Below, piece by piece: positions 9,091 through 16,643 of a stretch of DNA of 64,000 nt (its first letter is position 1; the number at the start of each line of letters is the position of its first letter). The notes under the pieces are model-generated. The model made no database searches. It was given only the letters and a program-made list of their open reading frames with translations, and had not been told where the DNA came from. The stretch is taken from positions 124,001 through 188,000 of the forward strand of contig JBCBSP010000004.1 in the NCBI GenBank assembly GCA_039819095.1, in the 5' to 3' direction. The translations under genes and the position numbers were made by a program. The DNA comes from JBCBSP01 sp039819095 (GTDB lineage: Bacteria; Pseudomonadota; Alphaproteobacteria; Caulobacterales; Maricaulaceae).

Positions 9091-9681
9091 GTGGAGGCGG
9101 GCATGGCGCTGTGGCGCGAGGATGCGCAGGACACGGTTCTGACGGGGCAGGGGGTTCGGATGCGCCACCCTGTGCTCGACGATTATGATGCCTGGGCGAA
9201 GCTGCGCTACGCTTCGCGCGCGCACACCGAGCCGTGGGAGCCGGCCTGGTCGGAAGACGAGTTGTCCCGCGCCGCCTACAAGCGTCGTCTGAACCGCTAC
9301 CGACAGGATGTGGAGAGCGGCCAGGGCTGCCCCTTCTTCGTCTTTCGCAGTGAGGACGACGTGCTGGTCGGGGCGTGTAATCTGAACAATGTCCGGCGCG
9401 GCGTGCTGCAGGCGGCCGATATCGGCTATTGGGTCGGCGCGCCCTATGTGCGCCGCGGGCATGCCCGCGCGGCGGTGCGCCGCGTGCTGGCCTATGCGTT
9501 CGGCCCCTTGCGCCTGCACCGGGTTGAGGCGGCGATCCGTCTGGAAAACACGGCTTCGCACGCCTTGTTAACGTCCCTGGGTTTCACTGCGGAAGGCACG
9601 GCCCGCAAATATTTGAAGATCAACGGCGAATGGCGCGACCATCTGAAATTCGCGATCCTGAAGGACGACCCGTTGCTTTGA
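9091..9681 (+). CDS. GNAT acetyltransferase, RimJ/RimL-like
   Basis: A 196-residue acetyltransferase resembling ribosomal-protein N-acetyltransferases. The acetyl-CoA site is seen as VRRGHARAAVRRVLAYAF, and the C-terminal NTASHALLTSLGFTAEGTAR is typical of the RimJ group. The start is GTG with an ATG four codons later. Its stop codon TGA overlaps a TTG that probably starts the EAL gene. Its substrate, presumably a protein N-terminus, is not determinable from sequence. Confidence 0.85.
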   Translation: MEAGMALWREDAQDTVLTGQGVRMRHPVLDDYDAWAKLRYASRAHTEPWEPAWSEDELSRAAYKRRLNRYRQDVESGQGCPFFVFRSEDDVLVGACNLNNVRRGVLQAADIGYWVGAPYVRRGHARAAVRRVLAYAFGPLRLHRVEAAIRLENTASHALLTSLGFTAEGTARKYLKINGEWRDHLKFAILKDDPLL

Positions 9682-10811
9682 GCGCCTTTGCTGAAGCGGC
9701 TGAGGCTGCTCGCGCGCTTGCCTTGCACATTGATATCGCCAGTGACCGGATACAGCTGGTCGGCGATGTCGGGGCTTTTGGCCTTGTCGAGGTCGCCGGT
9801 CACCTGAGCCTGTCCGCTTTTTATGAGCGTGTCGCTGGTCCTGATCGGCCTGCGCTTTCGCTTTTTGAGCGGGAGGGTGAGGGCGATGCGCGTATCCGTC
9901 TAATCGGTGATGATGGCCGTGTTCGTTATGTGCGCCTGCTTGGACGCGGCTCGTCTGAGCGCTGGACCGGGCTCGTGCTGCCTGCTGGCGCAACTCCGGA
10001 CGGTGCGCGTGATCGTGTTGATGCTGAGCACGCGCTGACAGGTGCAGTGGTGGCGGGCGAGATCGCTGCCTATTACCAGCCCATCGTCGCGCTGTCGGAC
10101 CGGCGCCTAGCCGGGTTTGAAGCCCTGGCCCGCTGGGAGCGCCCGGGCGAGGGGGTTCTGGGACCTGACAGCTTCATGGGGCTGGCCGTAGAGCTCGATC
10201 TTATCGGAGAGATCGGTCGGCTGGTGCGCGCCGCCGCTTCAGCCGATCTCAGCGTTTGGCGCAGCGCCCGGCCCGGCCTTCGCGAGTGCTTCGTGTCCGT
10301 CAACGCCACCGCCAGCGAGCTCGCCGCTCCGGGGTTCAGCGAGACCATCATCACGCTCGCCGAAAGCAGCGGCGCTCCGCGCGACGCCTTCAAGCTTGAG
10401 ATCTCCGAGACCGAGATGATGCGCGATCCCGATCTGTGCCTGGCCGCGCTTAACGTGCTGCGCGACGCCGGGGTGGGCCTGGTTCTGGATGATTTCGGCA
10501 CCGGCTATTCTTCCCTTGCGCGGCTGGATCGCTTCCCGTTCGACGTCATCAAGATCGATCAGTATTTCGTCCGCGCCGCCCAGGCCGATCCGTCCGCGCG
10601 CACTACGATCCGCTCGGTCGTGACCCTGGCGCGCAATTACTCCAATCTGGTTGTGGCCGAAGGGGTGGAAACCGAAGACAGCGCCAGCCTGGTTCAGGAG
10701 CTGGGCTGCGACTACGCGCAGGGCTTCCTGTTTTCCGGCGCTCTGGCGCCGGACCTGGCCGCCGAAGCTGTCCATGCCGGCCTTGGCTCACGGTGTGCGC
10801 CGCCGGCCTGA
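9678..10811 (+). CDS. EAL-domain cyclic-di-GMP phosphodiesterase
   Basis: Hydrolyses cyclic-di-GMP, judging by an intact EAL domain (about residues 120-375). Catalytic elements are all visible: FEALARW, CFVSVNATASEL, KLEISETEM, VLDDFGTGYSSL, DVIKIDQ, VVAEGVET and the late Q in AQGFLFSGA. About 120 N-terminal residues form no domain I can name with certainty; they may be PAS-like. An in-frame ATG at 9630 lies inside the acetyltransferase gene. The TTG at 9678, which overlaps that gene's TGA, gives a conventional coupled start and is preferred. It is probably soluble. Confidence 0.88.
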   Translation: MSAFAEAAEAARALALHIDIASDRIQLVGDVGAFGLVEVAGHLSLSAFYERVAGPDRPALSLFEREGEGDARIRLIGDDGRVRYVRLLGRGSSERWTGLVLPAGATPDGARDRVDAEHALTGAVVAGEIAAYYQPIVALSDRRLAGFEALARWERPGEGVLGPDSFMGLAVELDLIGEIGRLVRAAASADLSVWRSARPGLRECFVSVNATASELAAPGFSETIITLAESSGAPRDAFKLEISETEMMRDPDLCLAALNVLRDAGVGLVLDDFGTGYSSLARLDRFPFDVIKIDQYFVRAAQADPSARTTIRSVVTLARNYSNLVVAEGVETEDSASLVQELGCDYAQGFLFSGALAPDLAAEAVHAGLGSRCAPPA

Positions 10812-10818
10812 TCTGAGT

Positions 10819-11403
10819 TCAGGCGTGGCCGCTTGATGCGGTGAGAAATTCCGGGCTGACGCCGAGCGTCTTGAGCGCGCGCTCCCATTTGCGGTCGAAA
10901 TCGACGTCGAACAGCAACGCCTCGTCCGGGTCGGCGACCAGCCAGGCGTTGGCGCCGATCTCCTCTTCCAGCTGACCTTCGCCCCAGCCGGCATAGCCCA
11001 GCGCCAGCAGCGAGCGCCGGGGCGCGTCTTCGGACGCGATCGCCTCCAGGATTTCGCGCGTCGCGGTCAGCCCGACATCCGGGCCAACCTGGATCGTGGC
11101 CGGGCCGAGCTTGATATCGCTGGTGTGCAGAACAAAGCCGCGATCGCGGTCCACCGGTCCGCCGTCAAGCACGGCGGCGTCGGGCGCTTCGATCTCGCTT
11201 TTGACTTCAAGCTGTTCAAACAGGGTGGGCAGGCGCAGCGAACCCATCGGCTTGTTTAAGATGATGCCCATGGCGTGGTCCGGCCCATGCGCGCACATAT
11301 AGACCACCGAGCGGTCAAACCGCGGATCGCCGACAAGCGGGCTGGCCACCAGAAGCTTGCCGGTCAGATAGGCGCTGTCTGAGCTGGGCGGGTTTTCGCT
11401 CAT
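10819..11403 (-). CDS. YqgE/AlgH family protein
   Basis: A 194-residue protein of the YqgE/AlgH family. Family signatures are the N-terminal LTGKLLVASPLVGDPRFDRS, HGPDHAMGIILNKP, LDGGPVDRDRGFVLH and GYAGWGEGQLEEEI. The biochemical role remains undefined; it has been linked to transcriptional regulation in some pseudomonads. It is convergent with the EAL gene, with only seven bases between the two stop codons, and is divergent from the peroxiredoxin gene. Confidence 0.93.
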   Translation of the reverse strand: MSENPPSSDSAYLTGKLLVASPLVGDPRFDRSVVYMCAHGPDHAMGIILNKPMGSLRLPTLFEQLEVKSEIEAPDAAVLDGGPVDRDRGFVLHTSDIKLGPATIQVGPDVGLTATREILEAIASEDAPRRSLLALGYAGWGEGQLEEEIGANAWLVADPDEALLFDVDFDRKWERALKTLGVSPEFLTASSGHA

Positions 11404-11540
11404 GAACCCAGCATCCCGCGTGCGCAGGGCGGTTGTCCAGTGGGCGTGCGGTCACAGCCCCGCTTGTGCTTGCTCCGCTTTCGGTGCGCGCCTAAACAGA
11501 GGGCGGTATTTCCTCCCTTGAAACATGCTGGAGCGTTTTC

Positions 11541-12023
11541 ATGACCATCAAAGTCGGCGACACCCTTCCTGACGCGACCTTCATGACATTCGGAACCGAC
11601 GGGCCGGGTCCGGTCTCCACTGATGATGTCTTCGCCGGCAAGACGGTCGCTCTGTTCGCCGTGCCGGGCGCCTATACGCCGACCTGTTCGGCCAAGCACC
11701 TTCCCGGCTTTATCGAGAAGACGGGCGAGCTGAAGGCCAAAGGCGTTGATGCGATCGTGTGCACCTCGGTCAATGACGTCTTCGTTATGGACGCCTGGGG
11801 CAAGGATCAGGGCGCGGGCGATCAGGTGATGATGCTGGCCGACGGCAATGGCCAGTTCGCCGACGCCATCGGGCTCGGCCTCGACGCCAGCGGTTTCGGC
11901 ATGGGTAAGCGCTCCCAGCGCTACGCCATGGTCGTGAAGGACAAGGTTGTCGACAAGCTCTACGTCGAAGCGCCTGGCGACTTCGACGTCTCCTCCGCCG
12001 AACACATGCTGGCCGATCTGTAA
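11541..12023 (+). CDS. Peroxiredoxin (Prx5 type)
   Basis: A thiol peroxidase reducing hydrogen peroxide and organic hydroperoxides. The 160-residue protein has the active-site PGAYTPTCSAKHLPGF with the peroxidatic cysteine around residue 50, and the family segments VNDVFVMDAWG and FADAIGL. Only this cysteine is clearly catalytic, consistent with a glutathione/glutaredoxin-dependent Prx5. The ATG follows a GGAGCG sequence. It is a single-gene unit. Confidence 0.95.
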   Translation: MTIKVGDTLPDATFMTFGTDGPGPVSTDDVFAGKTVALFAVPGAYTPTCSAKHLPGFIEKTGELKAKGVDAIVCTSVNDVFVMDAWGKDQGAGDQVMMLADGNGQFADAIGLGLDASGFGMGKRSQRYAMVVKDKVVDKLYVEAPGDFDVSSAEHMLADL

Positions 12024-12091
12024 TCGAGGGCGTCTGCAAAACCGACGCCTGAGCAACTCCGGTCCAGGGCTGGGCGGATCGTGGGGTCGGC

Positions 12092-13015
12092 TTACCGGGC
12101 CTTCGCTTCGCGCCGCCTGGCGATCACCCGGCCGATCCAGCGGCCCAGAAGCCACAGCAGGGGCAGGCCGATCACTGTCCAGGGCAGGATGGCGGCGAGG
12201 AATAGGATCAGCGCGCCGAAGGCTTCAGCGAAGACGCGGCCCATATTCGAAATCGCATCGGAAATCGGTGCGAAGTTTGAACGGGTCGCCGGCGTGATGG
12301 CGGGCTGATAGTCGATCCAGAGCTGGCTCATCTGCACCCGCTGACGCAGCGCGGCGATGACGCTTTCGCGCGATTCAATCTCGCCCTGGACCCGCGCCAG
12401 CTCGCGTTCGACCGCGACCAGATCGTCGAGGTCCGCTTCGCGCGTTTCCAGAAGGGTCTGCAGCCGGTCGCGCAGCGCGATCCGCGCGCGCAAGCGCGCC
12501 TCGCCGTCAACGATCTGGGTGGTGAGGTCCTCCACGCGGGTCTGATCGTGTATGACCGAACCGTCGGCGGCCTCCAGCTCGCCGCTCAGACCGGTCTTGA
12601 AGATGGCGATCCAGCCCGGCGCGGCGCGCAGCGCCAGATTGGCGCTCGCCCGGTCGCTGGCCGCATTGCTGAGATTGGCGTTGACGATCTGGCACACATC
12701 CAGACCCGCCGCCTCACACGCTTCGACATGGCTTTGATAGAGCGCGCCGAGCGCCTGACCGGGCAGGCGCAGGCTCAGCGAATGACTGTAAGCCAGAAGC
12801 GCGCCCTGCACCGGTTCGGCCTCGCCGGCCTGGTCGCGCTCCATCCGATCGGCCTGTACCGGTTCAGCCGCGGCTGACCTCATCTGCCCGGACACCATAA
12901 TGGCGTCTTCGGACATGCCCGGGCTGGCGGGCGGCGGGGTATTGGACTCCACGCAGGCGCTCAGGGTGAAAGCGGCGAGGGCGGCGGTGGTGAACACGGC
13001 AAGTCGGCGGCGCAT
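12092..13015 (-). CDS. DUF4349 lipoprotein
   Basis: A 307-residue probable lipoprotein. The N-terminal MRRRLAVFTTAALAAFTLSAC has a lipobox ending in LSAC. A DUF4349-like central region with a coiled coil follows (about residues 160-220, rich in RDRLQTLLETREADLDD-type heptads), then a C-terminal membrane helix (LILFLAAILPWTVIGLPLLW) and a basic tail. I chose the ATG at 13015 because GGGGAG lies seven bases upstream; one at 13021 is too close to it. The function is unknown. It would be anchored in the cell envelope by both ends. Confidence 0.82.
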   Translation of the reverse strand: MRRRLAVFTTAALAAFTLSACVESNTPPPASPGMSEDAIMVSGQMRSAAAEPVQADRMERDQAGEAEPVQGALLAYSHSLSLRLPGQALGALYQSHVEACEAAGLDVCQIVNANLSNAASDRASANLALRAAPGWIAIFKTGLSGELEAADGSVIHDQTRVEDLTTQIVDGEARLRARIALRDRLQTLLETREADLDDLVAVERELARVQGEIESRESVIAALRQRVQMSQLWIDYQPAITPATRSNFAPISDAISNMGRVFAEAFGALILFLAAILPWTVIGLPLLWLLGRWIGRVIARRREAKAR

Positions 13016-13239
13016 GGGCATACTCCCCAGCCAGAATGGGCGCGAATGGATAGCGTTAAGCCCAGCATGCCCCCCCGATTGCGGCGAGAGAAGGCCCGCT
13101 TTCGGGCGCTGGACGGCGGCGATGGGTCGCAAATCAGGCTTGGCCAGCCTCCCGCCGGCTCTGATAGGTTTAAGGCGAATACGGTAGGCGAATCGCTCGC
13201 CGCCGCAGCTTGCTCCTTAGAAGGAAAGCCCGTCCCGCC

Positions 13240-13539
13240 ATGTCAGACGCCCCGTTCCTCGGCTCCAAATCCGCCCCGTCCCAGTATGACTGCTATCCCG
13301 ACCTGGCCGATGACGAGCCGTATTTCGTCATCCGCGCCCACGATCCGCTGTCCAGCGCACTGGTGGAGCTGCACGCTTATATCGGCGCCGGACAGGCCGG
13401 AGCCGCGCACAACAAGCTCGCCGAAATCATGGAGCTGACCCGCGACAACGCCCCGCGCCCGGCCGGCAGCCCGAAATACCGCGAGACCTTCTCCATCTCC
13501 CAGTCCATGGAGAAATGGCGAGACACGCACCGGGGATAA
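13240..13539 (+). CDS. Hypothetical protein
   Basis: A 99-residue soluble protein beginning MSDAPFLGSK that I do not recognise. It has no membrane segment, signal or cysteine pattern. The central part looks helical (SSALVELHAYIGAGQ, HNKLAEIMELTRD). Third codon positions are strongly GC-biased, which supports real coding. An AGAAGGAAA sequence about 12 bases upstream of the ATG may serve as ribosome-binding site. It is a single gene followed by an inverted repeat that could end its transcript. Confidence 0.65.
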   Translation: MSDAPFLGSKSAPSQYDCYPDLADDEPYFVIRAHDPLSSALVELHAYIGAGQAGAAHNKLAEIMELTRDNAPRPAGSPKYRETFSISQSMEKWRDTHRG

Positions 13540-13560
13540 TCTGCGGCTTACGCCCCGATG

Positions 13561-13598
13561 ATAAGAATCGATGAGACTCTGACCGGTCGGATTCTTAT
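13561..13598 (+). terminator. Possible terminator: inverted repeat after the 13240 gene
   Basis: ATAAGAATC at 13561-13569 is mirrored by GATTCTTAT at 13590-13598, with a 20-base loop and a T-rich TTATTACG tail. It lies 22 bases after the stop of the upstream gene. The AT-rich stem and long loop make it a weak terminator; it could also be a protein-binding site. Confidence 0.4.
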
Positions 13599-13691
13599 TA
13601 TTACGCCTGTTATCACCCGCCTCTCACGCGCCGGAAGGCGGGGCCGTCCAGTCTAACGCGCGCGAGGGCGGGGGCGGGCAAGCGCTTTTCT

Positions 13692-13807
13692 GTCATCCCG
13701 GCGAAGCGCGCCGAGCCGGGACCCGGTCCGTGACGTCTCCGCCCGCGCCCCACGGTTCGACCAACCGGAATGGGTCCCGGGTCTCGCCCTCGCTCGCCCG
13801 GGATGAC
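13692..13807. repeat. Dispersed intergenic repeat, copy A (complete)
   Basis: A 116-bp element bounded by GTCATCCCGG at 13692-13701 and its reverse complement CCGGGATGAC at 13798-13807, so the ends can pair. Internal blocks GCCGAGCCGGGACC, CCGTGACGT and ACCGGAATGG recur in the copies at 13820 and 43182. It has no coding content. It resembles the palindromic intergenic repeats common in GC-rich alphaproteobacteria. Confidence 0.75.
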
Positions 13808-13819
13808 ACGTTTCGGCTT

Positions 13820-13890
13820 GTCATCGAAGGCCAAGGCGAAGCCGCCGAGCCGGGACCTGTTCCGTGACGTTTATGCTCGCGCCCCACGGG
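13820..13890. repeat. Dispersed intergenic repeat, copy B (partial)
   Basis: Begins GTCATCGAAGG and shares GCCGAGCCGGGACC, CCGTGACGT and CGCGCCCCACGG with copy A in the same order and orientation, but lacks the second half with the closing CCGGGATGAC. It lies 12 bases after copy A, giving a partial tandem duplication. Confidence 0.65.
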
Positions 13891-13991
13891 CTCCAAGCCG
13901 TCGGTCATGGGCTCAGTCTCAGGTGGCGCCGTTCAGGTGATGAGACGCTATTGTCTTCGCTCTTACAGGGCAACGCTTTACGCCGCCTCGC

Positions 13992-14753
13992 TCACCCCGG
14001 CGGCAATGTCTGGAAGCTTTCGATCAGGCTTCCCGCGACCAGGCGCCAGCCGTCCACGAGCACGAAGAAGACCAGCTTGAACGGCAGCGAGATGACGATG
14101 GGCGGCAGCATCATCATCCCCATCGACATCAAGATGCTGGCCACGACAAGGTCGATGATCAGAAACGGAATGAAGAGCAGGAAGCCGATCTCAAACGCGC
14201 GCCTCAGCTCTGAGATCATGAAGGCGGGCGCCACCACCCAGACCGGGGTGGCTTCGGGAGTTTCCGGCTCAAGACCGGCCACGCCGAGAAAGAGCGTCAG
14301 ATCCTCCTCGCGCGTATGGGTGAGCATGAAGGTCTTTACCGGTCCGGTGGAGGCCTCGAACGCCTCTGTGGTGGTGATCTCTCCGTTCATGAGCGGCTCG
14401 ATGCCCTGCTGATAGGACTGGCTGAAAACCGGCGCCATGATGAAGGCGGTCAGAAACAGCGCCAGCGAGATCAGCACCGCGTTGGGCGGGCTCTGCTGCA
14501 GGCCGATCGCGGTGCGCAAAAGCGACAGAACCACCACGATGCGCACGAAGCTGGTGGTCATGATCACGATGGACGGCGCCAGGCTCAGCACCGTGATCAG
14601 CGCTAAAAACTGCAGCACGCGCTCGGTCAGCGCGCCTTCTTCGCCCAGATTGACAGAGACCTCCTGCGCGCTCGCCGGCGAAGCTAGCGCCAGCAGGGCG
14701 ATGAGCGTCAGCATCACCGCCGTCAGGACTGGGCGAAGGCGGCGGGCGGTCAT
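13992..14753 (-). CDS. fliP: Flagellar export apparatus protein FliP
   Basis: Core of the type III export gate in the flagellar base. The 253-residue protein has a cleavable signal peptide (about 1-29), the conserved LLRTAIGLQQSPPNAVL region, a periplasmic loop, and the terminal helices with SELRRAFEIGFLLFIPFLII and SILMSMGMMMLPPIVISLPFK. The length is normal. Its ATG overlaps the fliO stop by four bases (14750-14753), so the two genes are translationally coupled in the order fliO-fliP. Confidence 0.97.
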   Translation of the reverse strand: MTARRLRPVLTAVMLTLIALLALASPASAQEVSVNLGEEGALTERVLQFLALITVLSLAPSIVIMTTSFVRIVVVLSLLRTAIGLQQSPPNAVLISLALFLTAFIMAPVFSQSYQQGIEPLMNGEITTTEAFEASTGPVKTFMLTHTREEDLTLFLGVAGLEPETPEATPVWVVAPAFMISELRRAFEIGFLLFIPFLIIDLVVASILMSMGMMMLPPIVISLPFKLVFFVLVDGWRLVAGSLIESFQTLPPG

Positions 14754-15148
14754 TGCGCAGCCGTCCTGGGCGCGGTGGTCCCGGGTTCCGGCGTTTCGGC
14801 GCTCTCAGGCGCGTCGGGCGGGATGGAGGTGAAGACCGGCTCTTCTTCCACCGGCTCCGGCCGGGTCTCCAGCACAAGCTCCTGGCCGGCGCCAAGCAGG
14901 AGTACGTGTTCGGTTCCGTCGATATTCACGATCACCACGCGCCGGCGCGGATCGATCACCAGGGTTTCGCTGACGCGCATGCGCCGCCGGTCCGGGCCGA
15001 TCAGGCCGGCGGGCAGGAGGCCCTGACCGTAAAACCGTCGCAGGATGAAGGCGAACGCCGCCAGCAGCCCCAGCACAAGAAGCAGGGCGGCGAAATAGCG
15101 CGCGACGTCCAGTCCATCCACGGCCCGGTCCCTTATCGGTCTGATCAC
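14750..15148 (-). CDS. fliO: Flagellar biosynthesis protein FliO-like
   Basis: A 132-residue membrane protein preceding and overlapping fliP. It has one N-terminal helix (about 19-36), then RRFYGQG and a small cytoplasmic domain with RMRVSETLVIDPRRRVVIVN and EHVLLLGAGQELVLET, which is the FliO pattern, and an acidic Pro-rich tail. FliO helps FliP assemble into the export gate. The family is poorly conserved, so the call rests on domain pattern plus position. Confidence 0.88.
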   Translation of the reverse strand: MIRPIRDRAVDGLDVARYFAALLLVLGLLAAFAFILRRFYGQGLLPAGLIGPDRRRMRVSETLVIDPRRRVVIVNIDGTEHVLLLGAGQELVLETRPEPVEEEPVFTSIPPDAPESAETPEPGTTAPRTAAQ

Positions 15149-15223
15149 TCCGCCATGCTTGCGAATCGTTGCGTTCGCGCAGGCGTCTTCAGTGTCGAGC
15201 GTTAGCGGGAGTCGCGGCGAGGG

Positions 15224-15238
15224 TTAAGAGCGCCTTAA
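15224..15238. promoter_or_regulatory. CtrA-binding box between fliO and flgB
   Basis: TTAA at 15224-15227 and TTAA at 15235-15238 are separated by exactly seven bases, the full consensus of the alphaproteobacterial cell-cycle regulator CtrA. The wider sequence GGTTAAG...CTTAACC is also palindromic. It lies between divergent flagellar units, 76 bases before fliO and 50 bases before flgB, and could control both. Confidence 0.8.
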
Positions 15239-15287
15239 CCCCGAATCAGCTGTTTTGATGTGGACACAGTGCGCGATTGGAGAACCC

Positions 15288-15704
15288 ATGTCGCCGAATG
15301 ATACATCCGTGCTGGGCCTTCTGCGCCAGGCGCTGGCCTACCACTCCGACCGGCAGAAAGTGATCGCGGAAAACGTCGCGAACGCCAATACGCCGGGCTT
15401 CACCCCGTCCGACATCCCGATGTCGGAGTTCGACCGCGCGGTCAGCGCCAGCCAGGCCGGGCCCTCCCGCGTCGGACTGGCGGTGACTGACTCCGGTCAT
15501 CGCAGCGGCGCGTCGACGCCCGCGCGCAGCTTCACCGCACGCTCCGCACCGGACAGCGAAACCACCATCAACGGCAATTCGGTCGTGCTGGAAGAGCAGA
15601 TGGTCAAGGCCAGCGAGAACCGGATGCGCTTTGAAACTGCGCTCAGCCTCTACCAGAAGAGCCTGATGCTGGTGCGCATGGCCGTGCGACCGCCCGGCCA
15701 GTGA
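15288..15704 (+). CDS. flgB: Flagellar basal-body rod protein FlgB
   Basis: Proximal rod subunit. The 138-residue protein carries the rod-protein N-terminal motif VIAENVANANTPGFTPSDIP and a C-terminal helix that packs in the rod. I chose the ATG at 15288 because TTGGAGAA precedes it and it gives the standard length; an in-frame upstream ATG at 15255 lacks a ribosome-binding site. It is the first gene of flgB-flgC-fliE, 50 bases after a CtrA box. Confidence 0.95.
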   Translation: MSPNDTSVLGLLRQALAYHSDRQKVIAENVANANTPGFTPSDIPMSEFDRAVSASQAGPSRVGLAVTDSGHRSGASTPARSFTARSAPDSETTINGNSVVLEEQMVKASENRMRFETALSLYQKSLMLVRMAVRPPGQ

Positions 15705-15734
15705 TGCGCCAGAGTGACGAAATAGGAGGCTTAA

Positions 15735-16151
15735 ATGCCTGATAACGCCGCCGACACCCTTCAGATCGCCGCCGCAGGCTTGCGCGCGCAGTCCTCGCGC
15801 ATGCGCATCATTGCGGAGAATCTGGCCAATGCCAGCTCCACCGGCCAGACGCCGGGCGCGCAGCCCTATCAGCGTCAGATCCCGATGTTTGAAGCGGAGC
15901 TGGACCGCGCCACCGGCGCCCGGATCGTGCGCATGACCGGGGCCAAGCCCGACGACAGCGATTTCCGCCTCGTGTTCGAGCCCGGCCATCCGGCCGCGAA
16001 CGGGGAGGGCTATGTGCGCTATCCCAATGTCTCCAGCCTGGTGGAGATGATGGATATGCGCGAGGCCCAGCGCTCCTACGAGGCCAATCTGAACATGGTC
16101 GAGAGCGCGCGCCGCATGATGGAGCGCACCCTGGACCTCTTGCGTCGATAG
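15735..16151 (+). CDS. flgC: Flagellar basal-body rod protein FlgC
   Basis: Rod subunit of 138 residues, with the N-terminal rod motif IIAENLANASSTG, the PYQRQIPMFEAEL segment and the conserved C-terminus EANLNMVESARRMMERTLDL. TAGGAGG precedes its ATG. It sits 30 bases after flgB and 11 bases before fliE in one transcription unit. Confidence 0.96.
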   Translation: MPDNAADTLQIAAAGLRAQSSRMRIIAENLANASSTGQTPGAQPYQRQIPMFEAELDRATGARIVRMTGAKPDDSDFRLVFEPGHPAANGEGYVRYPNVSSLVEMMDMREAQRSYEANLNMVESARRMMERTLDLLRR

Positions 16152-16162
16152 GATCTCATTAG

Positions 16163-16474
16163 ATGGATATCGCAGCACTTCGCGCCTACGCACAGGCCGC
16201 TCAGGCCGCACAGGGCGGCGCCGCTCCGGACGCTGCAGCGCCGGCCGATCTCGGCGGGGTGGACTTCGCCGGCATGGTCCAGGACAGCCTGACCCAGACC
16301 GAGGCGTCGCTGAGAACCGCTGAATCGCTGACCGCCCAGGGCGCGCTCGGTCAGGCGGAGATGATCGATGTCGTCACCGCCGTGGCCGCCGCCGAGGTGC
16401 AGCTGGAAACCGTCGTAGCCGTGCGCGATCAGGTCATCCGCGCCTATCAGGACATCCTGCGCATGCCGATCTAG
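16163..16474 (+). CDS. fliE: Flagellar hook-basal body complex protein FliE
   Basis: Adaptor between the MS ring/export gate and the rod. The 103-residue protein has the variable Ala-rich N-terminus and the conserved C-terminal half with DFAGMVQDSLTQTEASL, MIDVVTAVAAAEVQLETVVAVRDQVIRAYQDILRMPI. It ends the flgBC-fliE unit. In related bacteria fliQ often follows closely, but here the accessory cassette begins directly after this gene. Confidence 0.94.
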   Translation: MDIAALRAYAQAAQAAQGGAAPDAAAPADLGGVDFAGMVQDSLTQTEASLRTAESLTAQGALGQAEMIDVVTAVAAAEVQLETVVAVRDQVIRAYQDILRMPI

Positions 16475-16548
16475 GTCATCATCGCATAGATGATGAAGGC
16501 GCTGGCGTTGAACAGGGTGTGGACCGTTGCGGCGATCGCTATCAGTTC
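16471..16548 (-). pseudogene. Possible 3' remnant of a membrane-protein gene
   Basis: On the minus strand, 25 codons ending in TAG read ELIAIAATVHTLFN followed by ASAFIIYAMMT, a plausible final membrane helix. Third codon positions are almost all G or C (about 20 of 24 by eye), as in real genes here. There is no start codon with a ribosome-binding site, and the frame stops making sense at the terminator hairpin upstream. It could be the tail of a gene cut off when the cassette arrived; chance is not excluded. Confidence 0.3.
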
Positions 16549-16552
16549 CCCT

Positions 16553-16583
16553 AAAAAAGTCCCCGGCGCATCGCGCCGGGGAC
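16553..16583 (-). terminator. Intrinsic terminator of the minus-strand cassette operon
   Basis: A perfect 11-bp stem (GTCCCCGGCGC at 16559-16569, GCGCCGGGGAC at 16573-16583) with a three-base loop is followed, on the minus strand, by six T residues (AAAAAA at 16553-16558). It lies 60 bases after the stop of the small membrane-protein gene and insulates the cassette from fliE. Confidence 0.9.
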
Positions 16584-16643
16584 ACAGGCTTGTTGCAGCG
16601 CTGTAGCGACCGAAATGCCGCGCCGCAGGGGTCAGACGGCCGC

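Larger units (their letters stand above)
13540..13991. other. Gene-free stretch with inverted repeat and dispersed repeats
   Basis: About 450 bases without a credible gene. It holds a 9-bp inverted repeat at 13561-13598, one complete and one partial copy of a dispersed repeat, and then about 100 bases of unassigned sequence leading to the 3' end of fliP. Short open frames here are rich in Arg, Gly and Pro and match the repeat rather than protein coding. Confidence 0.7.

Noticed and set aside
13613..13908. Short minus-strand frames within the 13.6-13.9 kb region
   Set aside because: They coincide with the dispersed repeat copies and read as Arg/Gly/Pro low complexity.
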